Below, one piece after another: positions 1 through 7,577 of a stretch of 41,612 bases of DNA. A program made the translations under genes and the position numbers. The notes beneath the pieces are model-generated. The model did not search any database and was not told the DNA's origin. It saw only the letters and a program-made list of their open reading frames with translations. The stretch's first letter is position 1. Every line of letters begins with the position of its first letter. The stretch is from NCBI GenBank assembly GCA_028866155.1, contig JAGWIT010000003.1:1-41612 (forward strand). Reading direction: 5' to 3'. The stretch comes from Patescibacteria group bacterium. Lineage in GTDB: Bacteria > Patescibacteriota > Minisyncoccia > Phycocordibacterales > SBAW01.

Positions 1-1
1 A

Positions 2-364
2 GCAATAATTGCAACCGCAAAGAATATTTCATATGCGCTCGGCGGCAACTCTCCTACTCGCGTATACGTTGAGGATATAGGATCGCAAGGCATCATTACT
101 GACCTACTCAAAGCACAAGGGATTCCCGCAAAACCCTTTCCCGTACGCGGTCAGACTAAGGAAGGAAAACTGCAGGCCGTCGCGCCGCTCATCGAACTTG
201 GAAACATCATGTTCCCTGAAAAAGGAGCTGAGCGTTTGATTGAGCAACTAATTGGGTTCGGCGGCGGCGATCATGACGACTTAGTAGATGCATTTACCAT
301 GGTGATTTTGCAGCTGCTTGAAACTAGCAAAAATCGCCCTAGCATCCATTGGCTCAGTTACTGA
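2..364 (+). CDS. Phage terminase large subunit, C-terminal fragment
   Basis: An open frame enters from the left edge and ends at TGA 362-364, giving about 120 residues. The C-terminal part carries HDDLVDAFTM, the acidic motif typical of the RNase H-like nuclease domain of phage terminase large subunits, preceded by a segment (VYVEDIGSQG...) that fits the same fold. This enzyme cuts concatemeric phage DNA and drives it into the prohead. The N-terminal ATPase is outside the window. The ORF track missed it because no start lies inside. No portal or capsid gene follows; the next gene is on the opposite strand, so this may be the edge of a prophage or a remnant. Assignment rests on the motif and is fairly secure. 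Confidence 0.75.
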   Translation, partial: AIIATAKNISYALGGNSPTRVYVEDIGSQGIITDLLKAQGIPAKPFPVRGQTKEGKLQAVAPLIELGNIMFPEKGAERLIEQLIGFGGGDHDDLVDAFTMVILQLLETSKNRPSIHWLSY

Positions 365-888
365 GTAGTCGTCGCAGGATGTACGAATTCCATCGGCACC
401 CAACCTGATTGGCCGATAAACTTACCGTCGAGAATGCGTACTTCACGCGTTCCCAGTCCACTATCTATGACAAGAACTTTAGTGCCGTCGGGCGCAAGGA
501 ATCCTTCGCCGTCGTAGATCATTTGGGCCATACCCATGGTGTCATTGTTTACGGCAGCTTTGGTGTAATCATCGAGCCCTTGTTTGGTCCGCATAACAGA
601 GATAGATTGCCCGTCCGATATATGCAGATATCCGTTTTGACCCTGATTCACTGATGATAAGACGGGAGTGCCCGCGATTGAGGAAGAAGAGCTACTGCTT
701 CCACCGTCCGATATTGAACTGATTACTATTATTAAAACTATAAAACCGAAGAGGCCTGCAACGATCTTTCCGCCCGTGCCCAACGCCACTCGCTTGCGGC
801 AATGAGGACAAATTTTCGCGTCCTTGGGTATTTCCGACTTGCAGTACTTGCAAATCTTAGTCTGCTTAACCGGCTGTGTATTTTCCAT
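358..888 (-). CDS. Zinc-ribbon, single-TM protein with C-terminal SH3-like segment
   Basis: The 176-residue product begins with a two-knuckle zinc ribbon (CKYC at about residue 13, CPHC at about 27). One transmembrane helix follows (about 41-61), then a Ser-rich linker and an extracytoplasmic domain ending in a stretch (GLGTREVRILDGKFIGQSGW) that resembles a bacterial SH3-like fold. The layout is cytoplasmic zinc ribbon, membrane, then external sensor or wall-binding domain. Its stop overlaps the convergent terminase fragment by seven bases. Similar zinc-ribbon/TM proteins are often carried by mobile elements, but I do not recognise a named function. The start at 888 is the first Met and directly precedes the ribbon. 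Confidence 0.6.
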   Translation of the reverse strand: MENTQPVKQTKICKYCKSEIPKDAKICPHCRKRVALGTGGKIVAGLFGFIVLIIVISSISDGGSSSSSSSIAGTPVLSSVNQGQNGYLHISDGQSISVMRTKQGLDDYTKAAVNNDTMGMAQMIYDGEGFLAPDGTKVLVIDSGLGTREVRILDGKFIGQSGWVPMEFVHPATTTQ

Positions 889-902
889 AGCCTATAAAAA
901 TT

Positions 903-1077
903 ACCGAATAATAATTCGGTGGAGGCTTTGGAAAACACAAAGCCCGCCACCAGGAGGCCTTGCGGCCCTACACAAGTTTCCCTGTGTAACGCGAGCAGCG
1001 CCCTGGATGACGGGTTCTCTATGCTGCTCGCGGTTGGACGACCTTGCTCAAGAAACTCTTGAGGTTAGGTCCTTTTT
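903..1077 (+). ncRNA. Candidate structured RNA: five or more consecutive hairpins ending in an intrinsic terminator
   Basis: No credible gene fills 889-1200. The stretch folds into consecutive stems: ACCGAAT/ATTCGGT (903-920); GGTGG+GGCTTTG with CAAAGCC+CCACC (918-951); a GGCC/GGCC stem (956-967); TACACA/TGTGTA (969-988); a perfect 9-bp stem GCGAGCAGC/GCTGCTCGC (991-1031) with an inner CCC/GGG; and CTCAAG/CTTGAG nested between GGAC and GTCC (1036-1072), followed directly by TTTTT. The last stem plus U-tract is a good rho-independent terminator on the plus strand. The RNA could be an independent transcript or a leader that attenuates the downstream recombinase. I could not match it to tRNA, tmRNA, RNase P, 6S or SRP RNA by eye. 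The pairings are seen; the RNA identity is inferred. Confidence 0.45.
1036..1077 (+). terminator. Intrinsic terminator upstream of the recombinase
   Basis: The stem CTCAAG...CTTGAG (1047-1063), extended by GGAC...GTCC (1036-1072), is followed by five T residues at 1073-1077. It lies about 125-150 bases before the recombinase start, so it could end a small RNA or attenuate recombinase expression. Confidence 0.6.
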
Positions 1078-1088
1078 ATTCAATTGTG

Positions 1089-1211
1089 GTAATACGGTTG
1101 CCCTGTATTACTCCTTCATATTAACGCGGATATAAGGGTTTGCTAAGAGCCCAAACGACCATGCGACGAAACGGCTAATCTGCATAGCTATGCAGGGTGG
1201 TTGGGTCTGAC
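1089..1211 (+). other. Inverted-repeat region with perfect 16-bp palindrome before the recombinase
   Basis: After the terminator come another 7-bp stem, GTAATAC (1089-1095) with GTATTAC (1105-1111), and a larger imperfect inverted repeat. The latter is formed by CCCAAACGACC (about 1150-1160) and GGTGGTTGGG (1196-1205) and encloses the perfect palindrome CTGCATAGCTATGCAG (1180-1195). Palindromes next to a serine recombinase gene are candidates for recombinase or dimeric repressor binding, or for a crossover site. No function can be proven from the sequence. Confidence 0.4.
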
Positions 1212-1268
1212 ACCATTAAGACGTATGAATATACAAGCAATTGGGCAGATAGGAGTGACACCATTAAT
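1208..1268 (+). repeat. Direct repeat TGACACCATTAA, two copies
   Basis: TGACACCATTAA occurs at about 1208-1219 and again at about 1256-1267, each preceded by TTGGG at a variable distance. The repeats are in the same reading frame, so the ORF as tracked begins with two similar peptides (GLTPL and GVTPL). This suggests that the true protein starts later and that the repeats are DNA sites rather than coding sequence. Confidence 0.4.
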
Positions 1269-2541
1269 ACCAGTAGAAAAAATTAGGTACGTCTTATACG
1301 CAAGAAAAAGCACCGAAACTGAAGAGCGGCAAATCTTGTCGATTGATTCGCAAGTCAAAGAAATGATGGAGTTAGCCGAGAGAGACGGCCTCGATATAGT
1401 CGAAGTACGACGCGAATCGCACTCTGCAAAAGAATCGGATCAGAGGCCAGTGTTTAAAGAATTACTCGAAGATATACGGCGTGGCAGATTCAACGGCATT
1501 CTCACATGGAATCCTGACCGCCTTAGTCGTAATGCTGGAGACCTAGGCTCTGTCGTCGATCTTATGGATCAAAAGTGCCTTATCGAAATCCGCACATACG
1601 GTCAGCAATTTAGAAATTCACCCAACGAGAAGTTCCTCCTGATGATCCTTTGTAGCCAGGCGAAGCTAGAGAATGACAACAAAAGCATCAATGTAAAGCG
1701 TGGCCTTAAAACGAGAGTAGAGATGGGCCTATGGCCTGCCCCTGCTCCAACTGGATACATAAAGGAAAAACGGAGTGATAGAAAATGCGAGACACTCATT
1801 GATCCTGAACGCGGCCATGTCATCAAACAAATTTTTGAAAAAGTGGCATACGAAAAGTGGAGCGGGCGTAAAGTATATAACTGGCTCAAATTCGATCTTA
1901 ATTTTAAAACAGGTAACGGGCATAAAAATCTCACGCTCGGTAATATTTATTTACTGCTCCAAAATCACTTCTACTACGGCGTATTTGAATACCCCAAAAA
2001 GTCAGGCCGTTGGTACAAAGGCAAACATGAGCCACTTATTACCAAGGAGCTATTCGATGCCGTACAAACCCAAGTAAAAAGCCAATTTACCAGAGTTGAA
2101 AATCAGGAATTCGCTTTTACCAAACTCATGCAATGCGGCTTATGCGGATCCGGAGTCAGTGCCGATGAGAAGTTCAAAAAACAACAAAACGGCAATGTAC
2201 ACCGTTATGTTTACTATGGGTGCACCAAAGCGCGAGACAAACACTGCAAATGCGGATATATCAACGAAGATGTCTTAATTGAGCAGTTTGTAGGATTAAT
2301 GGATACGATAGATATAAACGAGATAGGTATCAGAGAAAAGATTAGAGCGGAGGTGGAACGATTTAAAAAATTCCAACAGTCGGTACTTGGGGCCAAAGCA
2401 AAAGTGGTAATAAAAGATATCGATATCCGCAACTATGCAAAGTATCTGCTACGCGAGGGTGGAGCAGTAGAAAAGCGTGAGTTGCTATCTTGTCTTAAGA
2501 GTAAAATCCTTCTCAAGGAAAAAGTAATTACACTTGGATAA
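1225..2541 (+). CDS. Serine site-specific recombinase (resolvase/integrase type), intact
   Basis: The N-terminal resolvase domain has the catalytic serine in YARKSTE and the conserved NPDRLSRN segment about 90 residues later. A recombinase domain follows (KIFEKVAYEKWSGRKVYNWL...), then a Cys4 zinc ribbon (CGLCGSG with CTKARDKHCKCG) and a coiled-coil C-terminus. It cuts and rejoins DNA at att sites via a phosphoserine link, so it is the likely integrase of the phage-like element whose terminase lies to the left. The track starts at TTG 1201; I prefer ATG 1225, or possibly GTG 1255, because the earlier codons contain a DNA repeat and the fold begins at about IRYVLYARKS. All expected domains are present, unlike the second recombinase at 18.4-19.6 kb. 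Confidence 0.88.
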   Translation: MNIQAIGQIGVTPLIPVEKIRYVLYARKSTETEERQILSIDSQVKEMMELAERDGLDIVEVRRESHSAKESDQRPVFKELLEDIRRGRFNGILTWNPDRLSRNAGDLGSVVDLMDQKCLIEIRTYGQQFRNSPNEKFLLMILCSQAKLENDNKSINVKRGLKTRVEMGLWPAPAPTGYIKEKRSDRKCETLIDPERGHVIKQIFEKVAYEKWSGRKVYNWLKFDLNFKTGNGHKNLTLGNIYLLLQNHFYYGVFEYPKKSGRWYKGKHEPLITKELFDAVQTQVKSQFTRVENQEFAFTKLMQCGLCGSGVSADEKFKKQQNGNVHRYVYYGCTKARDKHCKCGYINEDVLIEQFVGLMDTIDINEIGIREKIRAEVERFKKFQQSVLGAKAKVVIKDIDIRNYAKYLLREGGAVEKRELLSCLKSKILLKEKVITLG

Positions 2542-2542
2542 A

Positions 2543-2560
2543 AATAGTAAAGTTACTATT
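2543..2560. terminator. AT-rich palindrome between convergent genes
   Basis: AATAGTAA and TTACTATT form an inverted repeat with a two-base loop between the recombinase stop and the stop of the convergent permease gene. It could work weakly as a bidirectional terminator, but the stem contains few GC pairs. Confidence 0.3.
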
Positions 2561-3779
2561 CGTATCGCAATGCTTCAATGGGGTTGAGATTGGCCGCGCG
2601 GCGTGCTGGAAAATACCCAAAGACAATGCCGATGCCTGCAGAAACGCCGACCGCGAGAAGCACCGAGGACGTAGTGACTGTCGCGGTCAAAAGTCCTGTC
2701 AGCGTCACTGCATATGAAATAAGATATCCGAGCACCACTCCTATAATGCCACCCACCATAGTAAGCGCCACGGCCTCAGCAAGAAATTGCATGCTGATAT
2801 CCCGTTTTTTTGCGCCTATCGCTTTGCGTAGACCGATCTCTTTTGTTCTCTCGGTGACCGTAGTGAGCATCATATTCATGATGCCGATACCCCCCACAAT
2901 GAGAGAGATGGACGCAATGGCCGCAAGCAAATACGTAAGGATGGTTGTTATGCTTGAAAGCGTTGATGAGAGGCTGGCTTGGCTTTGAATATTGAAGTCT
3001 GCTTTTGTAGAGTCGGTTATATTGTGCCTCTTGAGCAACAGGCTCGTTATCCCATCTTGCACTGATTGCGAGACATCCGCGCTCGCAGCCTCCACGGCAA
3101 TGGAACTCACAAATTGGTTGCCGGTAATCATCTGTTGTGCGGTGGAGAGGGGAATATATGCGGCACTATCAGGATTGGTGAATCCCGAGCCTCCTTTTGC
3201 TTTGGTAACGCCTATTACCGTGAATTCAAGATTATTAAAACGGACCGTCTGCCCGATAGCTTCCGCACCTACTCCAAAAAGATCCTGACTTAAGGTCGGC
3301 CCTAGCACCACCACCCTAGAAAGACTTTGGTTATTCTTATCAGAGATAAATGACCCTTCCTGCATTTCTACATTGTGGACCGTTGCATAGACCGACTGTA
3401 CTCCATATATAGAGCTATTGGAGTTAGCGTTGGCGGCAACAATCTGTTGATTGCTGCTTACCTCCGGAGAAACATTTGCCACTCCCGACACACGATCTTG
3501 TATCGCGGTAGCATCAGCGACCGTCAAACTCTGCGCCGACCCTGCACTGCCTCTCACCTGGGTGCCTGGCCCCCTCGCTGCACCAGCCGAAACAGTCAGA
3601 AGATTCGAACCAAGACCCTGGATACTCGATTGGATTGAACTGCTCGTACCGTTGCCAACTGCAAGCATCACAATGACCGACATAATACCAATAACAATAC
3701 CAAGCACCGTGAGCCCCGAGCGTGATTTGTTGCTCAGGAGTGCAGCCGCAGTCTCTCGATATAAATTTTTGATGGTCAT
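2556..3779 (-). CDS. MacB-like ABC transporter permease (FtsX domain)
   Basis: The 407-residue membrane protein has one N-terminal helix (about 22-45), a large extracytoplasmic MacB-type periplasmic-core domain (about 50-270), and three C-terminal helices typical of FtsX permeases. The conserved coupling segment ERTKEIGLRKAIGA is present, and the protein ends in PIEALRYE, the usual C-terminus of this family. With the ATPase and adaptor next door it forms a MacAB-like exporter for peptides, toxins or lipid-like substrates. Its ATG overlaps the ATPase stop by four bases (3776-3779), which indicates translational coupling. Substrate unknown. Confidence 0.93.
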   Translation of the reverse strand: MTIKNLYRETAAALLSNKSRSGLTVLGIVIGIMSVIVMLAVGNGTSSSIQSSIQGLGSNLLTVSAGAARGPGTQVRGSAGSAQSLTVADATAIQDRVSGVANVSPEVSSNQQIVAANANSNSSIYGVQSVYATVHNVEMQEGSFISDKNNQSLSRVVVLGPTLSQDLFGVGAEAIGQTVRFNNLEFTVIGVTKAKGGSGFTNPDSAAYIPLSTAQQMITGNQFVSSIAVEAASADVSQSVQDGITSLLLKRHNITDSTKADFNIQSQASLSSTLSSITTILTYLLAAIASISLIVGGIGIMNMMLTTVTERTKEIGLRKAIGAKKRDISMQFLAEAVALTMVGGIIGVVLGYLISYAVTLTGLLTATVTTSSVLLAVGVSAGIGIVFGYFPARRAANLNPIEALRYE

Positions 3780-4489
3780 AGTAGTGCGTGATCGACAACT
3801 TTTTGTTTAGTGTTCTTTTTGTCCTCGATGATGAGCCCGTCTTTAATTGAAATGACTCGATCGGCGTGGTGTGCAATATCGGAATCATGAGTGATGAGTA
3901 TAATGGTGGCCCCATGCTCCTTATTGAGCTGCTGGAAGGTCCCCAGGACAATCTCTCCCGTTTTTGAATCAAGGTTTCCTGTGGGCTCGTCCGCCATGAT
4001 GACCGAGGGGTTATTGACGAGTGAGCGAGCTATTGCGACGCGCTGTATCTGTCCTCCTGAAAGCTGGTTTGATTTAAAATTCCACCGCTCCTCTGGAAGT
4101 CCGGCGGCACGCAGAGCTTGTGCAGCTCTTCCGTCATGCTCCGCATCTGGCACGCCTGAATATACGAGCGGTAGTGTTACGTTGCGCATAACAGTTGTAC
4201 GAGACAAGAGATTGAATGATTGAAATACAAACCCTATCTGATTCGATCGTACATCGGCGAGCTGGTTGTCGGAAAGTTTTGACACGTCCCGACCATCGAG
4301 AAAATAACTCCCTGAGGTTGGTGTATCGAGACAACCCAAAATATGCATCAGAGTGGATTTGCCAGAACCCGAAGGGCCGGTGATGGCAACAAATTCGCCG
4401 TCCTCAATCTTGAAGGACACACCCTTTAAAACGGTGGTTTCCTCATCGCCATTCTTGTATACTTTTGTAATATTTTTGCATTCAATCAT
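3776..4489 (-). CDS. MacB/LolD-type ABC transporter ATPase
   Basis: This is a 237-residue nucleotide-binding protein. Walker A is GPSGSGKST (about 38-46), the Q-loop lies in VFQSFNLL, the signature is LSGGQIQRVAIARS, Walker B is VIMADEPTG, and the switch histidine is in ITHDSD. The Q-loop and signature match the MacB/LolD/FtsE class that powers FtsX-type permeases. It hydrolyses ATP on the cytoplasmic face and works with the overlapping permease gene. Nine bases separate it from the upstream adaptor gene, so all three are one transcription unit. The C-terminal tail (DKKNTKQKVV) is dispensable-looking. Secure assignment. Confidence 0.95.
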   Translation of the reverse strand: MIECKNITKVYKNGDEETTVLKGVSFKIEDGEFVAITGPSGSGKSTLMHILGCLDTPTSGSYFLDGRDVSKLSDNQLADVRSNQIGFVFQSFNLLSRTTVMRNVTLPLVYSGVPDAEHDGRAAQALRAAGLPEERWNFKSNQLSGGQIQRVAIARSLVNNPSVIMADEPTGNLDSKTGEIVLGTFQQLNKEHGATIILITHDSDIAHHADRVISIKDGLIIEDKKNTKQKVVDHALL

Positions 4490-4498
4490 GGGAGTAGA

Positions 4499-6169
4499 TT
4501 ACGCTCCGGGGCCGGAGAGTAATCCTCCCGAAGCTGCTTTAGTAGCGCCGGTCACTGTGTGCGTCACTATGAGTTCGCCTTCGGTAAGCCCTGAAGTGAT
4601 GACGGTGTTTTTATTGTCCGAGTCTCCAATCTGGACAGAGACGCTTTTGGGCGCAGTGGTGAGAGAAATCGTTGCACCATCGGCAGCGCCGGAGACACCG
4701 TCGAGCACCAGTACATTCGAGTTTGAACCCACACTTGTTACGGCTGAATTCGGCACCAATAGGACACCTACATCTTTGCCAACCGCGATCGTTACTGAAA
4801 CACTCATACCTGGCTTCACACCCTGATCACTCGCATCGAATGCAATCTTTGCATTGTAACTCACGACTCCTTGCGTCACGGTGCCAATGGTATCTATCTG
4901 GGCGACCGTGCCTGTTGCCGTTACGCCCGGCAATGCATTAAAGGTAACCTTTGCTGTTTGTCCGATCTTGACCTGAGCGGCATCAACTTCATTCAGCGAA
5001 ATCTTGGCGATTTGCTGTTTGGTGATAATACTTGCCACGACAGTATTTGTATCCACGACGGCACCCACCGAAACATTTACCGCAGCAACCACGCCGCTGA
5101 AAGGAGCTCTGATAAAACTCTGGTCGTACGTATTCTGTGCCGCCTGCAAAGCAGCCTTACTATTGTCGAGTGAGGCTTGTGCGCTTGCGATGTCCTCCGA
5201 ACGCGCTGGGGCCGTGGTCTGTGCAAGCGACGCGTTACTTTGTGCAAGAGATGACTGTGCAGTCGTAACTTGTTGCAGCGCAGATTGTACCGCACTAATA
5301 TCGGACATAATGGTTGATCGGCCAGAATTAATTGATCCTGTATAGGTTGCCGCTGAAGAGCTGTTTGTCTCGTAAGTAGTGAGGTCAGATAAAATATCAT
5401 TAAGATACTGAAGAATAGTATTGAGATTATTCGTGCTTACCGAAGAAAGTGTTGTTAAGTCGCCTGTCGCATCCGCAGTGCCGATACTGCTATTCCATTG
5501 AGGTAGCAGCGCATTTATTTGTTCTCTTTCATTAACGATATTTATAACTAATTGGCTATTGGTTGAATTCGAGTTTGAAACACCGTATTTAGGGTTTATT
5601 GTATTTGGATTGCTAAATAATGCATTGGTGTCAGTGGTTACTACTGAAGATGCGTCGTTGTATGAGGACGATATTTTGCTGAGCAATGATTGTTTTGCAT
5701 TGGTGAGAGAAGTCTGACTCGAGCTTACGGCGGATTGAGAAACTGCGATACTTTGTACGGTCGCTCCACTTACGACTTTGTCGTAGCTAGCTTGGGCGCT
5801 TTCGACGTTTGCCTGCGCCTGTTTGAGCTGAGTAAGAGCGCTTGCATTCCCTATAACCGCTATAAGTTGGTTGGTGACGACCTTATCTCCCTGCTTCACG
5901 TCTACTGCTGTAATAGTCGAAGCTGATTGAGTGGTGCCCTGCGGCTTAAGATCCACCTGATTTTCCGCTTCTACTTGGCCCGTGCCATTGACGGTAAGCA
6001 CGAGGTCCCCCTTGGTTACGGTGCCCACTACATAACTTGTTGCAGATGAGCCGCCAAATACTGTTTTATATCCAAAAAATAATACGATAATAAGAAACAC
6101 TCCCGCAAAAACTGCGGCAACTTGATGGGTCTTTATCCAAATAATAAGCTTCGTGTATATATTTTTCAT
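4499..6169 (-). CDS. MacA/HlyD-type membrane-fusion (adaptor) protein
   Basis: The 556-residue protein has one N-terminal TM helix (about 17-37) and a split biotinyl-lipoyl domain (TVTKGDLVLTVNGTGQVEAENQ ... SFIRAPFSGVVAAVNVSVGA). The halves are separated by an unusually long alpha-helical hairpin rich in Ser, Gln and Ala (about 100-345). A beta-barrel and membrane-proximal domain follow (TAKVTFNALPGV, LLVPNSAV). Such adaptors link an ABC permease to the envelope exterior. In a presumed single-membrane CPR cell there may be no outer-membrane partner, so the long hairpin could span the wall or contact a surface layer. The gene overlaps the AbrB-like gene by four bases and precedes the ATPase. 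Confidence 0.9.
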   Translation of the reverse strand: MKNIYTKLIIWIKTHQVAAVFAGVFLIIVLFFGYKTVFGGSSATSYVVGTVTKGDLVLTVNGTGQVEAENQVDLKPQGTTQSASTITAVDVKQGDKVVTNQLIAVIGNASALTQLKQAQANVESAQASYDKVVSGATVQSIAVSQSAVSSSQTSLTNAKQSLLSKISSSYNDASSVVTTDTNALFSNPNTINPKYGVSNSNSTNSQLVINIVNEREQINALLPQWNSSIGTADATGDLTTLSSVSTNNLNTILQYLNDILSDLTTYETNSSSAATYTGSINSGRSTIMSDISAVQSALQQVTTAQSSLAQSNASLAQTTAPARSEDIASAQASLDNSKAALQAAQNTYDQSFIRAPFSGVVAAVNVSVGAVVDTNTVVASIITKQQIAKISLNEVDAAQVKIGQTAKVTFNALPGVTATGTVAQIDTIGTVTQGVVSYNAKIAFDASDQGVKPGMSVSVTIAVGKDVGVLLVPNSAVTSVGSNSNVLVLDGVSGAADGATISLTTAPKSVSVQIGDSDNKNTVITSGLTEGELIVTHTVTGATKAASGGLLSGPGA

Positions 6170-6360
6170 GATTTCTTTATACGTCGCACCACTTCGTCTG
6201 ACTTTAGTATAACCACGCCACTAACATCTCGATCGCTCATGATTACCACACGGGTACCAGGTTTCCAGCCAAGGCTTATCCGGGCCTCAGATGGAATGAC
6301 CACCTGGCCCTTGGCGTTCAGCACCGCTGTTCCATAGATTTTGGATATCGAAGATGTCAT
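6166..6360 (-). CDS. AbrB/SpoVT/MazE-type DNA-binding protein
   Basis: This 64-residue protein carries the swapped-hairpin AbrB core (AVLNAKGQVVIPSEARISLG, then KPGTRVVIM), close to full length for a one-domain member. It is the first gene of the MacAB-like operon and overlaps the adaptor start (ATGA), so it probably regulates that operon. No toxin partner is adjacent, which argues against a MazE antitoxin role. The promoter-like element at 6367-6397 ends only six bases before the ATG, so its transcript would be leaderless or nearly so. Confidence 0.85.
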   Translation of the reverse strand: MTSSISKIYGTAVLNAKGQVVIPSEARISLGWKPGTRVVIMSDRDVSGVVILKSDEVVRRIKKS

Positions 6361-6366
6361 GCAAAT

Positions 6367-6397
6367 ACTAATACATACTTGTAGTACTTTTATTACA
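6367..6397 (-). promoter_or_regulatory. Shared sigma-type promoter element, copy before the abrB-macAB operon
   Basis: Read on the minus strand: TGTAATAAA, 15 bases, then TATTAGT, with ATG immediately before the second box. The same two boxes at the same distance precede three other transcription units (7530-7560, 8913-8943, 8956-8986). Six bases separate the second box from the start codon at 6360, so transcription would begin at or very near the ATG. Confidence 0.6.
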
Positions 6398-6503
6398 TGT
6401 TGATCAAAATATACTGTATTAGAGCCCCAGTATGGGCTGGGTTGAGGATTTTAACGCGGCGAGAATTAATCCGGTTAGCAATCGCGGGGGTGTACCACCC
6501 TCC

Positions 6504-7217
6504 TCATGGAGTATAGCTCGTGCCCTGCATGCTGTTTACGAGCTTGATAGTGGCTGGACCGAATATGCCAGAACCTTGCGTAAGTCCATTAGGGGTTAGA
6601 ATATCTGCTGCGTGTGCATTCTGAAAGCGAATCAGGGCTTTCTTTGTACCGCTTCCAAAATAGGTGGTTTCATTACCGATTGAACCAGTACCGCTTGTAG
6701 CAATAATGAAGCCGTTGGAATTAAGGAAGACCTGAAGCGCTTTGACATCTGCCCCGGTCATGCCTTGTTTAAGTGTCCGCGTGAATACAGTTTGAGATGT
6801 AGTAGTTCGCGAATTTTGTTGAATCGTAGGTCGAGTGCTCGACGCGATACCTTGAGGCCTTGGTCCAATGCCGTCATGGATTGATGTTGCTGCAATATTC
6901 GTACCACTTACTGTTCCTTCAATCATAACAATGTCACCTACAGAGATGTCGGATAGGGACGCGCTGAGATTACTCTTAGTTACTGTAGCGCCAGATGCAT
7001 TAATGGTATACGTGGTCGCTGAAGTATTTTGTCCGAACGCCATGCTCTGCACCGTGAGAATCGTGCCATTTATAGACAAAACGGTCCCGACAACTCCAGG
7101 AGGCATTCCACCATTTTGTGGAAATGAGGTCTGGGCAAAAGCGATACCACCAATAAATAGAGATCCAAGGACTGCACTACCCGTAAGGAATCTTAAGAGA
7201 GTATTCCTGATATTCAT
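6504..7217 (-). CDS. Secreted DUF5666-type protein with peptidoglycan-binding domain
   Basis: The 237-residue product has a signal peptide (about 1-28, ending near IAFAQ). An OB-like DUF5666-type domain follows (VVGTVLSINGTILTV ... VGDIVMIEGTVSG, about 40-115), and then a C-terminal PG_binding_1-like domain (TLKQGMTGADVKALQVFLNSNGF ... KALIRFQ ... GPATIKLV). It should act outside the membrane, bound to peptidoglycan. It lies 16 bases after the small TM gene at 7234 and probably shares that promoter (7530-7560). The related secreted protein at 9065 carries two copies of the first domain. Target and exact function unknown. Confidence 0.75.
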   Translation of the reverse strand: MNIRNTLLRFLTGSAVLGSLFIGGIAFAQTSFPQNGGMPPGVVGTVLSINGTILTVQSMAFGQNTSATTYTINASGATVTKSNLSASLSDISVGDIVMIEGTVSGTNIAATSIHDGIGPRPQGIASSTRPTIQQNSRTTTSQTVFTRTLKQGMTGADVKALQVFLNSNGFIIATSGTGSIGNETTYFGSGTKKALIRFQNAHAADILTPNGLTQGSGIFGPATIKLVNSMQGTSYTP

Positions 7218-7233
7218 ATTTTAGTTAATCGCT

Positions 7234-7479
7234 TTACTGAGTAACTGGGCCTCCTGTTTGACCTTGGTTGGTAGGCGCTGGTTGAGAGCCTTGTTGCGGT
7301 ACGCCCTGACCGTGTGAGGTCGGGTTAAATCCGCCTTGACGCATAGAGCCAGGTGGCATGCCGCCGGGACCCGGTCTGCCAAAACCAGAAAAAATAACAA
7401 AAACAAGTGCGAGGAACAGCACGATCGTCGCAAAAAAGAATTTGACGCTATGCTTCTGTGAGAACTCTCTTATTGTCAT
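7234..7479 (-). CDS. Small single-TM protein with Gly/Pro/Gln-rich tail
   Basis: The 81-residue protein has a short basic N-terminus, one hydrophobic helix (about 14-33), and a low-complexity tail rich in Gly, Pro and Gln (GRPGPGGMPPGSM) that would be outside the cell. No family is recognised. It is the first gene after the shared promoter element at 7530-7560 (50-base leader) and precedes the secreted DUF5666/peptidoglycan-binding gene, so the pair likely makes an envelope component induced by the local sigma factor. The compositional bias is real and not due to a shifted frame, because the TM segment is in the same frame. Confidence 0.55.
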   Translation of the reverse strand: MTIREFSQKHSVKFFFATIVLFLALVFVIFSGFGRPGPGGMPPGSMRQGGFNPTSHGQGVPQQGSQPAPTNQGQTGGPVTQ

Positions 7480-7529
7480 ATGTAGTTAAATAGACAGTTA
7501 TTAAATAAGGAGAAAATACCCCTTGTTTA

Positions 7530-7560
7530 AGTAATACACTTAGGGTTTTGAATTATTACA
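7530..7560 (-). promoter_or_regulatory. Shared sigma-type promoter element, copy before 7479
   Basis: On the minus strand: TGTAATAAT, 15 bases, then TATTACT, with GTG just before the second box. Spacing is identical to the copies before the abrB operon and the sigma gene. It drives the small TM/DUF5666 pair with a leader of about 45 bases that includes AAGGAG. Confidence 0.6.
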
Positions 7561-7577
7561 TACGCCTTACGACAGTC

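Noticed and set aside
889-1211. CRISPR array or tRNA cluster
   Set aside because: The stems have different sequences and lengths, with no repeated unit and no tRNA T-arm or anticodon pattern.
6166-6360. Toxin-antitoxin pair with the AbrB/MazE-like gene
   Set aside because: No toxin-sized gene is adjacent; the next gene is the MacA-like adaptor.
6424-6503. Terminator for the 6504 gene
   Set aside because: Small stems (GGGTG/CACCC and CCCAG/CTGGG) exist but no U-tract follows on the minus strand.
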